This document shows positions 44,806 through 55,024 of a DNA stretch of 64,000 nucleotides, one piece after another; position 1 is the first letter of the stretch, and the number at the start of each line of letters is the position of its first letter. The translations under genes and the position numbers were made by a program. Under the pieces are notes generated by a model, which saw only the letters and a list, made by a program, of their open reading frames with translations, did not search any database and was not told the origin of the DNA. Source of the stretch: Hyphomicrobiales bacterium. GTDB lineage: Bacteria; Pseudomonadota; Alphaproteobacteria; Rhizobiales; Rhizobiaceae. Location of the stretch: contig QEVK01000008.1 of the NCBI GenBank assembly GCA_003577315.1, positions 62,001 to 126,000 of the forward strand, given 5' to 3'.

Positions 44806-45070
44806 ATGTCGTCTCCGATCCTGTCCCCCTGCCGGTATAGCCACAGCCGGCGAGGCTGCCAATGCGCTTCCCGCGCGGCGGCCCGGCCATGCGCCTTCCA
44901 CCCGCCTGCGCCGCCGCGCCTGGCGCGGCGGCGTTGCCGAATGAACACACGCGCCATGAATTGCCTAAATATGGCGTGACAATAGACCCCCACGCATTGC
45001 AGGCCGGGCGGTGCAGCCATATCTTGCCGCGCGGGAGCCGTGCGGGGGCAAGGCAACCGCGGGAGAAGAC

Positions 45071-46477
45071 ATGGAAGCGGCCATCATCAGCACCGGCATC
45101 TTCACGCCGATCGACCGCTCCCAGTGGCTCGAAGGGTCACGAGCGGGGGCGCCCGTACCGCCGTCCTATGCCGACCTCCAGTTCGAGCAACTGCGCCAGA
45201 ACGGCACGGAAGAGGGCGCGATGGCCCGTCCCGGCGCGGGATGGACCATCGTCCAGCGCATCGACGACACCGACGCCAGGCGCGCCAACCATCAGGCGCA
45301 GGAGGACATCGCCGAGGGCGCGACCGGGCTCGCCATCGTGTTCGAGGGCGCGCCCAACGCCTTCGGCTACGGCCTGCCGGCCAGGCCCGAGGCGCTCGCC
45401 GCCGCGCTGCACCATATCCCGCTCAGCCGCGTCTATCTGCGCGTCGACGTCCACCCGGCCGCCCGCGCCTCGGTCGACTGGCTGATCGAGCTGATGCGCC
45501 GCCGCAAGGCCGATCCGGGCCGCATCAGCCTGTCCTTCGGCATCGATCCGGCCGCCATCTTCGCCGGCAGCGGCGCGCTGCGCATGTCGATCGAGGCGCT
45601 GCACGCCTCGATGCCGCAGTCGCTGGCGCATTTCTTCGCCATGGGCATCCCGGCCGTGCTGCTGGAGGCCGACGGCCGCGTCGTCCACAATGCCGGCGGC
45701 AGCGAGGCGCAGGAGCTCGGCGTCATGCTCGCCTCGGCGGTGTCGCACCTGCGCATGTTCCAGGAGGCGCGCCAGCCGCTGGTCTACGCCGCGCCGCATA
45801 TCGGCTTCGCCATCGCCATCGACCAGAACCAGTTCCTGTCGGTGGCCAAGCTCAGGGCGCTGCGCCGGCTGTGGGCCAAGGTGCAGGAGATCTGCGCCAT
45901 TCCGCCGGCCCAGGCCAAGGTCCACGCCGAGACGTCCTACCGGATGCTGAGCGCGCGCGATCCCGAGACCAACATCCTGCGCACCTCGCTCGCCGCCTTC
46001 GCCGCCGCCGCCGGCGGGGCCGACACGATCAGCGTCCTGCCGCACACCTTGCCGCACGGCCTGCCCGAGCGCCGGGCGCGGCGGCTGGCCCGCAACGCCC
46101 AGCTCGTGCTGGCGGAGGAGACGCACCTGTCCTTCCTCGGCAACCCCTCCGCCACCTCGGAGGATCTCGACATCCTCACCGCCTCGCTGTGCGCGTCGGC
46201 CTGGGAGGAGCTCCGCCAGATCGAGGCAGAGGGCGGGCTGTTCGCCAGCCTCGCGGCCGGCCATGTCCAGAAGCGCGTGGCCGAGGCGCGGGCGCAGCGG
46301 CTCGAACGCCTGCGCGCCGAAACGCTCAGGATCGTCGGCGACACGCTCCACGTCCCGGACGAGGCGCCGGCCGTGGCCGTGCTGCACACCGAGCGCCGGC
46401 CGGTCGCATCGGAAGGCGCGGTGTTCTGCGAGCGGCTGCCGGCGATCCGCCTCGACGAGATGCTCGGGCAGGACTGA
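45071..46477 (+). CDS. Methylmalonyl-CoA mutase family protein lacking a cobalamin-binding domain
   Basis: A 468-residue protein related to the small (beta) subunit of methylmalonyl-CoA mutase: it carries the TIM-barrel-like catalytic fold (GATGLAIVFEGAPNAFGYG, HAETSYRMLSARDPETNILRTSLAAFAAAAGGADTISVLPH, abbreviated) and stops soon after, with no B12-binding domain (DxHxxG) seen. The large subunit is not in the window. It may form a heterodimer with a distant mutase subunit or act as an accessory protein. ATG at 45071 has GGGAGAAG upstream. Confidence 0.8.
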   Translation: MEAAIISTGIFTPIDRSQWLEGSRAGAPVPPSYADLQFEQLRQNGTEEGAMARPGAGWTIVQRIDDTDARRANHQAQEDIAEGATGLAIVFEGAPNAFGYGLPARPEALAAALHHIPLSRVYLRVDVHPAARASVDWLIELMRRRKADPGRISLSFGIDPAAIFAGSGALRMSIEALHASMPQSLAHFFAMGIPAVLLEADGRVVHNAGGSEAQELGVMLASAVSHLRMFQEARQPLVYAAPHIGFAIAIDQNQFLSVAKLRALRRLWAKVQEICAIPPAQAKVHAETSYRMLSARDPETNILRTSLAAFAAAAGGADTISVLPHTLPHGLPERRARRLARNAQLVLAEETHLSFLGNPSATSEDLDILTASLCASAWEELRQIEAEGGLFASLAAGHVQKRVAEARAQRLERLRAETLRIVGDTLHVPDEAPAVAVLHTERRPVASEGAVFCERLPAIRLDEMLGQD

Positions 46478-46561
46478 CCCGCCGCCCCTGCCCCGCCGTC
46501 GCCCGCCGGCTGGCACGCATTCTGCTTGGCTTCCTTGAAAGGCAAGGGAGCTGTGCCGAAA

Positions 46562-47947
46562 ATGAACAGACGCCGCCTGATCGCCTCCGCGCTCGGCCTC
46601 GCTGCCGGCAGCGTCGCCATTCGCCCGGCCGCAGCGCAGCCGCTTGCCGACCTCACGGTGACGGCGGCGATCCGCGGCTCGATCAACGCCTCGGAGTTCG
46701 GCGTCTGGCCCGATGCGCTCGACGACCAGAGCCGCGCCTTCCGCCGCATGCTCGATGAAGCGTCGGCGCGCAACGCCCCGGTGTTCCTGCCGCCGGGCGA
46801 CTATGTCGTGTCCAACATCCGCCTGCCGAAGAACGTGCGCCTCGCCGGCATTCCGGGCGCGAGCCGCATCGTCTATGGCGGCGACGGCTATCTGTTCGCG
46901 GCCGAGGATGCGGGCGCGGTCGAGCTGTCCGGCCTTTCCTTCGACGGCGCCAACCGGCCGCTCGGGCCGCAGGCGCAGGCGCTCGTCGAGCTGCGCCGCG
47001 TCGCCGCCTTCGCCATGGACCGCTGCGCGGTCCTGGGCAGCGGCGGCTCCGGCATCGCGCTGGAGCGGGTGTCGGGCCGGATCGAGCGCTCGACCGTCGC
47101 GGGCGCAGCCGCCTATGCGCTCTATTGCGTCGAGGCCGGGCGCATGCAGATCGCCCACAACAGCGTCCACGACTGCGCCGAGGGCGGCATCCTCGTCCAT
47201 CGCTGGCAGCAGGCCGGCGACGGCTCGCTCGTCACCGGCAACCGCATCGAGCGCATCGGCGCCAGAAGCGGCGGCACCGGCCAGTACGGCAACGGCATCA
47301 ACGTCTTCCGCGCCGGCAACGTCATCGTCTCCAACAACCACATCTACGACTGCGCCTTCTCGGCCATCCGCGCCAACAGCGCCGACAACGTCCAGATCCT
47401 CGGCAACCAGTGCCTGCGCTCGGGCGAGACGGCGATCTACTGCGAGTTCTCCTTCGAGGGCGCGGTCGTGGCGTCCAATCTGGTCGACGGCGCGGCCAAC
47501 GGCATCGCAATCGCCAATCTCGACCAGGGCGGGCGACTCGCCGTCGTCAACGGCAACGTCGTGCGCAACCTCGTCGACCGCCCGCCCTACGAGCCCTACG
47601 CCCCCGACGTCGCCGCCGCCTTCGGCACCGGCATCGCCGTCGAGGCCGACGCGGCGCTGACCGGCAACGTCGTGGAAGGCGCACCGCGCCACGGCTTCCT
47701 CATCGGCTGGGGGCCGTTCCTGCGCAACGTCGCCGCCACCGGCAACGTCGTGCGCGCCGCGCGCGAGGGCTTCGCCGTCTCCGTGGTGGAAGGGGCCGGG
47801 TCCGTCGTCATCGCCGACAACATCATCGACGGCGCCGAGCGCGCCGTGGTCGGCTATCGCTGGGCCGACGCCGTCACCGGCGACCTCGCCCGCGGCGACG
47901 CCGGCCGCTTCCGCCATCTGCGGGTGGAGAAGAACCTCGTCAGTTGA
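46562..47947 (+). CDS. TIGR03808 family Tat-exported parallel beta-helix repeat protein
   Basis: A 461-residue protein with a twin-arginine signal (MNRRRLIASALGLAAGS), followed by the pectate-lyase-like start (INASEFGVWPDALDDQSRAFRRML) and many repeats of the type GNxVxGAxxxGIxV, which build a right-handed beta-helix. TIGR03808 is defined by this combination and has no known substrate; a polysaccharide role is often assumed from the fold. It overlaps the convergent asparaginase gene by 8 bp. ATG at 46562 was chosen for the Tat signal. Confidence 0.9.
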   Translation: MNRRRLIASALGLAAGSVAIRPAAAQPLADLTVTAAIRGSINASEFGVWPDALDDQSRAFRRMLDEASARNAPVFLPPGDYVVSNIRLPKNVRLAGIPGASRIVYGGDGYLFAAEDAGAVELSGLSFDGANRPLGPQAQALVELRRVAAFAMDRCAVLGSGGSGIALERVSGRIERSTVAGAAAYALYCVEAGRMQIAHNSVHDCAEGGILVHRWQQAGDGSLVTGNRIERIGARSGGTGQYGNGINVFRAGNVIVSNNHIYDCAFSAIRANSADNVQILGNQCLRSGETAIYCEFSFEGAVVASNLVDGAANGIAIANLDQGGRLAVVNGNVVRNLVDRPPYEPYAPDVAAAFGTGIAVEADAALTGNVVEGAPRHGFLIGWGPFLRNVAATGNVVRAAREGFAVSVVEGAGSVVIADNIIDGAERAVVGYRWADAVTGDLARGDAGRFRHLRVEKNLVS

Positions 47948-48944
47948 GCGCGCCGGCCGGGCGCAGCGCGCCGACGGCGATGCCGGTCCAGTTGGTCAGC
48001 GCCGGCCGGGCCATCGCGCCGATGACCGCCGACAGCGGCACGTCGGCGGCGAGCAGCCTTTGCAGCACGGCCGCCGCCATCACCTCGGCGGCGCGGCCGG
48101 CGCCGTCGTCGCATTTGACCGCGATCCCGAGGCCGAGCTCCGGCACCGCGCCGCAATAGACGCCTTCGGCCCCGGTCTTGACCATGACGCGCCCGCCGGC
48201 CGCGCGCATCAGCCGGGTGTCGAAGCGGTCCGTGCCGGCGACGAAGAAGGGTTCGGCCATGCAGGCGTCGACGAGCCGCCTCGCCGCCCGCGCCCTTTCC
48301 GGGCCGAGGCCGACGCCGGCGGCCATGCGGGCGAAGCCGCGCGCCAGATCCTTCAGCGGCACCGCGTAGGTGGGGATAGAACAGCCGTCCGTGCCGCAGG
48401 TCCCGGCGGCGTGGGCGGCCCCGGTCACCGCCTCCATCGCCTCGCGCACGGCCTGCTGCGCGCGGTGATCGGCGCGGACATAGAGGCGATGGTCGAGGCC
48501 GAGATGACGGCAGGTACACAGGAAGCCCGCATGCTTGCCCGAGCAGTTGTTGTGCAGCGCCGACGGCGTGCGCCCCTGCGCCGCCAGCTCCAGCGCCGCC
48601 TGCTGGCGCGTCGGCCAGTGCGCGCCGCATTCGAGCGCGCTCTCGTCGAGCCCGGCGCTCGCCAGCATGGCGGCGGCGAGCGCGGCGTGCTCCTTCTCGC
48701 CCGAATGCGAGGCGCAGGCGAGCGCCAGCTCGCGCGGCCCGAAACCGAAAGCGTCCGCCGCGCCCGATTCGACCAGCGGCAGCGCCTGGATCGCCTTCAC
48801 CGCCGAGCGCGGGAAGACCGGCCGCGCGACATCGCCGATCTCCATCACCGTGCCGCCGTCGGCATCGACCACCGCGACCGCGCCGCGATGACGGCTCTCG
48901 ACCGTCCCGCCGCGCAGCACCTCGACCAGAACCGGATTTTCCAT
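47940..48944 (-). CDS. L-asparaginase, class 3 (Rhizobium etli type)
   Basis: A 334-residue enzyme hydrolysing L-asparagine to aspartate and ammonia. The class 3 signatures are the Ser-x-x-Lys pair in FPRSAVKAIQALP, SHSGEKEH, the metal-site segment NNCSGKHAGFLC and GTDGCSIPTYAVPL. In Rhizobium etli enzymes the cysteines and the lysine of these two segments bind zinc next to the catalytic serines. This class is unrelated to E. coli AnsA and AnsB. The gene stands alone and is followed on the right by an SDR gene on the same strand. Confidence 0.92.
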   Translation of the reverse strand: MENPVLVEVLRGGTVESRHRGAVAVVDADGGTVMEIGDVARPVFPRSAVKAIQALPLVESGAADAFGFGPRELALACASHSGEKEHAALAAAMLASAGLDESALECGAHWPTRQQAALELAAQGRTPSALHNNCSGKHAGFLCTCRHLGLDHRLYVRADHRAQQAVREAMEAVTGAAHAAGTCGTDGCSIPTYAVPLKDLARGFARMAAGVGLGPERARAARRLVDACMAEPFFVAGTDRFDTRLMRAAGGRVMVKTGAEGVYCGAVPELGLGIAVKCDDGAGRAAEVMAAAVLQRLLAADVPLSAVIGAMARPALTNWTGIAVGALRPAGALN

Positions 48945-49003
48945 GGCCTCACCCGCTTGCCGTCACGCCATTGCCATAGCGCCGCGCGGCCGCGGATGCA
49001 AAG

Positions 49004-49747
49004 CTATCCCGGCCGCATCAGGCCGGCGGCCATGAAGCCGCCGTCGACGGCGATGGTCTGGCCGGTGATGTAGCTCGCCGCCGGCGACAGCAGGAAGGCG
49101 ATCGCCGCCGCCACCTCGTCCGGCTCGCCGCAGCGGCGCTGCGGCACGCGCTCCAGCCAGCGCCGGCGCGCCTCCTCGGCGGCCCGCACCGTCACGGCCG
49201 GCGTTTCCAGCGGCCCGTGCGCCACCAGATTCACGCGCACGTCGCGATGGGCGAGTTCCACCGCCAGAGCCTCCGACAGCAGCTTCAGCCCGGCCTTCGA
49301 GGCGCCGTAGGCGGCGCGGCCCTGGCTGGCGCGCAGCCCGGAGACGGAGGCGATGTTGACGATGGACAACGTATCGCCCATGCGCTCGACCGCCGCCCTG
49401 GCGGCGGCGAAGGCGGCGACGAGATTGAGGTCGAGAACCTGCCGGAACAGCTCGACGCCCGTCTCCAGCGCCGGCATGTCGCACGACACGCCGGCGGCGT
49501 TGACCAGCCCGCCCACCGGCCCCAGCACGTCCACCGCCTGGTCGAAGGCGTCGGCGACCTCCTCCTCGTCGGTGATGTCGGCGAAGACGAAGACCGCGTT
49601 CTCGCCCGAAAGCATGTCCTCGGCGGCGGCGAGCGCCTGCCGGTCGGCGTCGATCACCGCGACCGGCCAGCCATCGTCGAGCAGCCATTCGGCAGCGGCC
49701 AGCCCGATGCCCGTGGCGCCTCCAGTGACGATGGCCGATGGTTTCAT
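49004..49747 (-). CDS. Short-chain dehydrogenase/reductase
   Basis: A 247-residue NAD(P)-dependent oxidoreductase of the classical SDR type. The cofactor motif is TGGATGIG at residues 8-15, NNAG appears as VNAAG, the catalytic serine is in IVNIASVSG, and the YxxxK pair is in AAYGASKAG. Substrate is unknown. It lies 28 bp downstream of the thiolase gene on the same strand, which suggests a joint role in acyl-CoA or keto-acyl metabolism. ATG at 49747 was chosen. Confidence 0.9.
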   Translation of the reverse strand: MKPSAIVTGGATGIGLAAAEWLLDDGWPVAVIDADRQALAAAEDMLSGENAVFVFADITDEEEVADAFDQAVDVLGPVGGLVNAAGVSCDMPALETGVELFRQVLDLNLVAAFAAARAAVERMGDTLSIVNIASVSGLRASQGRAAYGASKAGLKLLSEALAVELAHRDVRVNLVAHGPLETPAVTVRAAEEARRRWLERVPQRRCGEPDEVAAAIAFLLSPAASYITGQTIAVDGGFMAAGLMRPG

Positions 49748-49775
49748 GCCGCTCCTGTTCGCTGCGTTCGAGGCC

Positions 49776-50942
49776 CTATTTGATTCTCTCGAGGATCGAG
49801 ACGTAGTTGGCCACGGCCGCGCCGCCCATGTTGAAGATGCCGCCGAGCGCGGCATTCTCGACCTGGATGCCGCCGGCCTCGCCGGTGAGCTGCATGGCCG
49901 ACAGCACGTGCATGGAAACGCCGGTCGCGCCGATCGGGTGGCCCTTGGCCTTCAGCCCGCCGGAGGGGTTGACCGGCAGGCGGCCGCCCTTCTGCGTCTG
50001 GCCCTCAAGGGCGACCCTGGCGCCCTGCCCGCGCGGGGCCAGCCCCATCGCCTCGTACTCGATCAGCTCGGCGATGGTGAAGCAGTCGTGCGTCTCGACG
50101 AAGGACAGGTCGTCCAGCGCCACGCCGGCATTCTTCAGCGCCCGGCCCCAGGCCTGCTCGCAGCCCTCGAACAGCAGGATGTCGCGCTTCGACATCGGCA
50201 GGAAGTCCTGCACGTGCTCGTTGGCGCGGAAGGCGACCGCCCGGCGCATCGACAGCGCGGTGGTCGCGTCGGCCAGCACCAGCGCGGCCGCGCCGTCGGA
50301 CACCAGCGAGCAGTCGGTGCGCTTGAGCGGGCCGGCGACGAACGGGTTCTTCTCGCTTTCGTTGCGGCAGAAGTCGAAGCCGAAATCCTTGCGCATCTGG
50401 GCGTAGGGGTTCTCGACGCCGTTCTTGTGGTTCTTGGCCGCGATATAGGCCAGCGCGTCCGACTGGTCGCCGTGGCGCTGGAAATAGGCGGCCGCGATCT
50501 TGCCGAACACGCCGGCGAAGCCCGCCGGGGTGTCGCCGTCCTCGGGCAGGTAGGAGGCCCGGAGCAGGTTCTCGCCGACCTGCGGCCCCGGCGTCGTCGT
50601 CATCTGCTCGACGCCGACGACCAGCACCACGCGCGCCGCGCGCGCCTCCAGCGCCCGGATGCCCTGCCTGACGGCGGCCGAGCCGGTGGCACAGGCGTTC
50701 TCCACCCGCGTCGCGGGCTTGAAGCGCAGGCGGTCGCTGGCCTGCAGCACGAGGCTGGCGGTGAAGTCCTGCGCCGAGAAGCCGGCGTTGAAATGGCCGA
50801 GCACGATCTCGTCGACGTCGTCGGGGCCGATGCCTGCATGGTCCAGCGCCTCGTTCGCCACCTTGACGATCAGGCTCTCGACCGTCTCGTCGGCCAGCTT
50901 CCCGAACGGCGAATGGGCCCAGCCCACGATGCAAGCGGTCAT
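49776..50942 (-). CDS. Thiolase family protein, SCP-x/acetyl-CoA acetyltransferase-like
   Basis: A 388-residue thiolase-fold enzyme. The acyl-accepting cysteine lies in ENACATGSAAV at about residue 89, the second catalytic motif is ETHDCFTIAEL, and the catalytic histidine is in GLKAKGHPIGATG. The usual C-terminal CxG cysteine is missing (GGIFNMGGAAVAN), and the HDCF cysteine is expected to take over, as in SCP-x thiolases. These degrade branched or unusual beta-keto-acyl-CoA chains. It is the first gene of a pair with the SDR and is divergent from betA. Confidence 0.9.
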   Translation of the reverse strand: MTACIVGWAHSPFGKLADETVESLIVKVANEALDHAGIGPDDVDEIVLGHFNAGFSAQDFTASLVLQASDRLRFKPATRVENACATGSAAVRQGIRALEARAARVVLVVGVEQMTTTPGPQVGENLLRASYLPEDGDTPAGFAGVFGKIAAAYFQRHGDQSDALAYIAAKNHKNGVENPYAQMRKDFGFDFCRNESEKNPFVAGPLKRTDCSLVSDGAAALVLADATTALSMRRAVAFRANEHVQDFLPMSKRDILLFEGCEQAWGRALKNAGVALDDLSFVETHDCFTIAELIEYEAMGLAPRGQGARVALEGQTQKGGRLPVNPSGGLKAKGHPIGATGVSMHVLSAMQLTGEAGGIQVENAALGGIFNMGGAAVANYVSILERIK

Positions 50943-51006
50943 CTCGATCTCTCTCCCTGCGATGGCACCATAGCATGGCCGCGCCGGTCCCGCGCGCCCG
51001 ATTATT

Positions 51007-51020
51007 GTTCACTTATGAAC
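51007..51020. promoter_or_regulatory. Palindromic operator-like site between thiolase and betA
   Basis: GTTCA-CTTA-TGAAC is a perfect 5-bp inverted repeat with a 4-bp centre, inside an AT-rich patch of the divergent region. It lies 65 bp upstream of the thiolase gene and 206 bp upstream of betA. TetR-family repressors such as BetI bind sites of this form; betI itself is not in the window. Confidence 0.35.
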
Positions 51021-51225
51021 TTATTGTGCGGTGCAGTAAAGCCTGCGCCGCTTGCGGCGCGACCGATTGCGTCCTTTCATGCCGGTATCAGGAGCGCTAC
51101 CCGCTGACGGGAAAGCTATATCCGCCCGACGGGAAGGGGGTTCGATACGACATGACGCCATATCCGCCACTTCATCCTGCATCGTGCGCCCCGGCGGCGC
51201 GGCTTCCGCGCGGCGAGGCCGGGCG

Positions 51226-52878
51226 ATGATCGAGGCCGACTTCGTCATCGTCGGCTCGGGCTCGGCCGGCGCGGCCATGGCCTACCGCCTGTCGCAGGAC
51301 GGCCGCCACTCGGTCTGCGTCGTCGAATATGGCGGCACCGACTACGGCCCCTTCATCCAGATGCCGGCGGCGCTGTCCTATCCCATGAACATGCGCCGCT
51401 ACGACTGGGGCTACTCGACCGAGCCCGAGCCGCATCTGGGCGGGCGCGTGCTCGCCACCCCGCGCGGCAAGGTGCTGGGCGGCTCGTCCTCCATCAACGG
51501 CATGGTCTATGTGCGCGGCCACGCCCGCGACTTCGACCACTGGGCCGAGGAAGGCGCCACCGGCTGGTCCCATGCGCATGTCCTGCCCTACTTCAAGCGC
51601 ATGGAGGCCGCCGAGGGCGGCGAGCCGGGCTGGCGCGGCACCGACGGGCCGCTGCACGTGCGGCGCGGGCCGCGCGCGAACCCGCTCTACGGCGCCTTCA
51701 TCGAGGCGGGCAGGCAGGCCGGATTCGAGGTCACCGACGACTACAACGGCGCCAAGCAGGAAGGCTTCGGCCCGATGGAGCAGACCATCCATGGCGGCCG
51801 CCGCTGGTCGGTCGCCAATGCCTATCTGCGCCCGGCGCTGAAGCGGCGGAACGTGAGTCTCGTCAAGGGCTTCGCCCGGCGCGTGGTGATCGAGAATCAA
51901 CGCGCGGTCGGGGTTGAGATCGAGGCTCGCGGATCGATTCAGGTCGTTAAAGCGCGACGTGAGGTGATCCTCGCCGCCTCCTCGATCAACTCGCCCAAGC
52001 TGCTTTTGTTGTCGGGCATCGGCCCCGCCGCGCAGTTGCAGGAGCACGGCATCGCCGTCGTCGCCGACCGGCCGGGCGTCGGGCGCAACCTGCAAGACCA
52101 CATGGAGCTCTACATCCAGCAGGAATCGCTCCAGCCGATCACGCTCTATTCCAGGCTCGGCCTTCTCTCCAGGGCGCTGATCGGGGCGCAGTGGCTGTTC
52201 TTCAAGACCGGGCTCGGCGCCAGCAACCATTTCGAGGCCGCCGCCTTCGTGCGCTCTGCCGCCGGCGTCGACTATCCCGACATCCAGTATCATTTCATCC
52301 CGGTCGCCATCCGTTACGACGGCAAGGCCGCCGCCGACGCCCACGGCTTCCAGGCCCATGTCGGGCCGATGCGCTCGAAGTCGCGCGGGGAAGTGAGGCT
52401 GCGCTCGGCCGATCCGTGGGACAAGCCCCTCATCCGCTTCAACTACATGTCGCACCCGGACGACTGGGCCGATTTCCGCCACTGCATCCGCCTGACGCGC
52501 GAGATCTTCGGCCAGCCGGCCTTCGACCCCTATCGCGGCCGCGAGATTTCGCCGGGCGCGCATGTGCGGAGCGACGCCGAGCTGGACGACTTCATCCGCG
52601 CCCATGCCGAAAGCGCCTATCACCCCTGCGGCACCTGCCGCATGGGCCGCCCCGACGACTCGGCGAGCGTGGTCGATCCCGAATGCAGGGTGATCGGCGT
52701 CGAGGGCCTGCGCGTCGCCGATTCCTCGATCTTCCCGCGCATCACCAACGGCAACCTCAACGCGCCCTCGATCATGGTCGGCGAGAAGGCGGCCGACCAT
52801 ATCCTCGGTCGCCAGCCGCTCGACCCGTCCAATCTGGAGCCGTGGATCAACCCGCGCTGGCGAGAGTCGGATCGCTGA
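51226..52878 (+). CDS. betA: Choline dehydrogenase, GMC oxidoreductase family
   Basis: A 550-residue FAD enzyme oxidising choline to betaine aldehyde. The FAD-binding GSGSAG lies at residues 9-14, GMC signature 1 is [19 protein letters not shown], signature 2 is [19 protein letters not shown], and the catalytic histidine is in [12 protein letters not shown]. It is 550 residues long, as in other bacterial BetA. It is followed by a small membrane gene and betB, completing the two-step path to the osmoprotectant glycine betaine. ATG at 51226 starts the FAD-binding strand. Confidence 0.93.
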   Translation: MIEADFVIVGSGSAGAAMAYRLSQDGRHSVCVVEYGGTDYGPFIQMPAALSYPMNMRRYDWGYSTEPEPHLGGRVLATPRGKVLGGSSSINGMVYVRGHARDFDHWAEEGATGWSHAHVLPYFKRMEAAEGGEPGWRGTDGPLHVRRGPRANPLYGAFIEAGRQAGFEVTDDYNGAKQEGFGPMEQTIHGGRRWSVANAYLRPALKRRNVSLVKGFARRVVIENQRAVGVEIEARGSIQVVKARREVILAASSINSPKLLLLSGIGPAAQLQEHGIAVVADRPGVGRNLQDHMELYIQQESLQPITLYSRLGLLSRALIGAQWLFFKTGLGASNHFEAAAFVRSAAGVDYPDIQYHFIPVAIRYDGKAAADAHGFQAHVGPMRSKSRGEVRLRSADPWDKPLIRFNYMSHPDDWADFRHCIRLTREIFGQPAFDPYRGREISPGAHVRSDAELDDFIRAHAESAYHPCGTCRMGRPDDSASVVDPECRVIGVEGLRVADSSIFPRITNGNLNAPSIMVGEKAADHILGRQPLDPSNLEPWINPRWRESDR

Positions 52879-53005
52879 CCGCGCCATGGGGGACGGCAGG
52901 CGCTTTCAAAAACAGGCGCTTGCGGGGCGTTGCCCGAATCCGTTTCCTCACGGCGCGCTTTAAGCTAGACCGGGGAAACCGAAAGCCCCCTCGGAGAGAT
53001 GCGAC

Positions 53006-53152
53006 ATGAGGCAGAACCAGCTCTATATCCTCGTCGGCGTGCTGATCGCGCTCGTGATCGGCCTCGGCCTCTATATCTGGCGCGAGGAATCGAAGCCGTC
53101 CGGCGTCGAGATCAGGCTGAACGAATCCGGCATCTCGATCCAGGAGAACTGA
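53006..53152 (+). CDS. Small single-pass membrane protein between betA and betB
   Basis: A 48-residue protein starting [20 protein letters not shown], with one transmembrane helix, then [21 protein letters not shown] ribosome-binding site (GGAGAG) precedes the ATG. From memory, short proteins with the RQNQLY start and a C-terminal GISI block occur in other rhizobia. Its place between two bet genes is suggestive but its function is unknown. Confidence 0.65.
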   Translation: MRQNQLYILVGVLIALVIGLGLYIWREESKPSGVEIRLNESGISIQEN

Positions 53153-53214
53153 GACCTGCGGGGGAGAGCCGGGCGCGACGGCCGGCCTCTTTCGGACCGG
53201 CAAGGAGGCGGACG

Positions 53215-54681
53215 ATGAAGGCACAACCCAGGGCATCGCACTACGTCAACGGCCGCTTCGTCGAGGACGAACGGGGCGCGCCGCTCGAGGTCGTCTATCC
53301 CGCCACCGGCGAGACGATCGCGCGGCTCAACGCGGCCACGCCCAACATCGTCGAGCTCGCGGTCGAGGCCGCGCGCGCCGCGCAGGGCGAGTGGGCGCGC
53401 ATGCGTCCGGCCGAGCGCGGCCGCATCCTGCGCCGCGCCGCCGACATGCTGCGCACCCGCAACGACGAGCTCGCGCGGCTGGAGACGCTCGACACCGGCA
53501 AGCCGATCCAGGAGACCGCCGTCGCCGATCCGGCCTCGGCAGCCGAGGCGCTGGAGTTCTTCGGCGGCGCGGTCGCCGCCTTCCACGGCGACTTTGTCGA
53601 TTTCGGCGGCGGGCCTTTCGGCTACACGCGGCGCGAGCCGCTCGGGGTCTGCGTCGGCATCGGCGCCTGGAACTATCCGATCCAGGGCGCGGGGTGGAAA
53701 TCGGCGCCGGCGCTGGCCATGGGCAACGCCATGGTGTTCAAGCCGTCGGAGAACACGCCGCTGTCGGCGCTGGCGCTCGCCGAGATCTACACCGAGGCCG
53801 GCCTGCCCGACGGCCTGTTCAACGTGGTGCAGGGCTTCGGCGACGTGGGCGCGGCGCTGACCGCGCATCCGCACGTGGCCAAGGTGTCGCTCACCGGCTC
53901 GGTTCCCACCGGCCGCAAGGTGCTGGCGCAGGCCGGCGCGCAGATGAAGCACGCCACCATGGAGCTCGGCGGCAAGTCGCCGCTCATCGTCTTCGACGAC
54001 GCCGATGTCGAGAACGCCGTCGGCGGCGCGATGCTGGCCAATTTCTACTCCACCGGCCAGGTCTGCTCCAACGGCACGCGCGTCTTCGTGCAGGAGGGCA
54101 TCTACGACCGCTTCCTCGACCGGCTGACGCAGCGCACGGCAAGGATCAGGATCGGCGACCCGCTCGACCCCGCCACCCAGATGGGCCCGCTCATCAACAA
54201 GGCCCAGCACGACAAGGTGACGGCCTATATCGACATCGGCCGCCGCGAGGGCGCCACCCTCCATCACGGCGGCGGCGTGCCGCAACTGCAGGGCTTCGAG
54301 GGCGGCTTCTTCGTCGAGCCGACCATCTTCACCGGCGTCGAGGACGACATGCGCATCGCGCGCGAGGAGATATTCGGGCCGGTGATGAGCGTTCTTTCCT
54401 TCCGCGGCGAGGACGAGGCGGTGGCGCGCGCCAACGACACCGAGTTCGGCCTGTCGGCCGGCGTGTTCAGCCGCGACCTTTCGCGCGCCCACCGCGTCGT
54501 CGCCGAGATCAAGGCGGGAAGCTGCTGGATCAACCACTACAACCTTGCACCGGCGGAGTTGCCCTTCGGCGGCTACAAGCAGTCGGGAATCGGCCGCGAG
54601 AATTCGCTGGCGGCGCTGGCCCACTACTCCCAGCTCAAGTCGGTCTATGTCGAGACCGGCGACGTCGTCAGCCCCTATTGA
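53215..54681 (+). CDS. betB: Betaine-aldehyde dehydrogenase
   Basis: A 488-residue NAD(P)-dependent aldehyde dehydrogenase. The catalytic cysteine is in [12 protein letters not shown], the general-base glutamate in [10 protein letters not shown], the cofactor segment in [11 protein letters not shown], and the asparagine in [19 protein letters not shown] and WNYPIQ are typical of BetB. It completes conversion of choline to glycine betaine. It starts 62 bp after the small membrane protein gene, with AAGGAGG before the ATG. Confidence 0.94.
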   Translation: MKAQPRASHYVNGRFVEDERGAPLEVVYPATGETIARLNAATPNIVELAVEAARAAQGEWARMRPAERGRILRRAADMLRTRNDELARLETLDTGKPIQETAVADPASAAEALEFFGGAVAAFHGDFVDFGGGPFGYTRREPLGVCVGIGAWNYPIQGAGWKSAPALAMGNAMVFKPSENTPLSALALAEIYTEAGLPDGLFNVVQGFGDVGAALTAHPHVAKVSLTGSVPTGRKVLAQAGAQMKHATMELGGKSPLIVFDDADVENAVGGAMLANFYSTGQVCSNGTRVFVQEGIYDRFLDRLTQRTARIRIGDPLDPATQMGPLINKAQHDKVTAYIDIGRREGATLHHGGGVPQLQGFEGGFFVEPTIFTGVEDDMRIAREEIFGPVMSVLSFRGEDEAVARANDTEFGLSAGVFSRDLSRAHRVVAEIKAGSCWINHYNLAPAELPFGGYKQSGIGRENSLAALAHYSQLKSVYVETGDVVSPY

Positions 54682-54947
54682 AACCTGCCCGCGGCGACGG
54701 CCGGCTCCGGCGACGGCCGGGATGAAGACCGCGACGAAGGCCGGTCCCCGACAAGCACGCTTCCCGGGGAAGGCCGATCCCGCCGAAGCTGGCCGGCGTC
54801 CCCCCGCTCCCGTCGAAGGCCGCCTTTGCAGGCCGGGTCCGGCCCCGACGAGGCCTGCTTCGACCCGCGTCGGGAAATCGGCATTTTCGTCACCCGCCAT
54901 ACTTGCGGGCGGTGCGGCCGGACGCTATAAGCCCGGCCTGTCGGTCG

Positions 54948-55024
54948 CGGAGTGTAGCGCAGCCTGGTAGCGCACCTCGTTCGGGACGAGGGGGTCGCAG
55001 GTTCAAATCCTGCCACTCCGACCA
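54948..55024 (+). tRNA. tRNA-Pro (anticodon CGG)
   Basis: A 77-nt tRNA. The acceptor stem is CGGAGTG/CACTCCG, followed by ACCA encoded in the DNA. The D arm holds AGCCTGGTAGC. The anticodon stem CCTCG/CGAGG encloses the loop TTCGGGA with anticodon CGG. The T arm reads GCAGGTTCAAATCCTGC. All stems pair. No integrase lies next to it. Confidence 0.97.
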
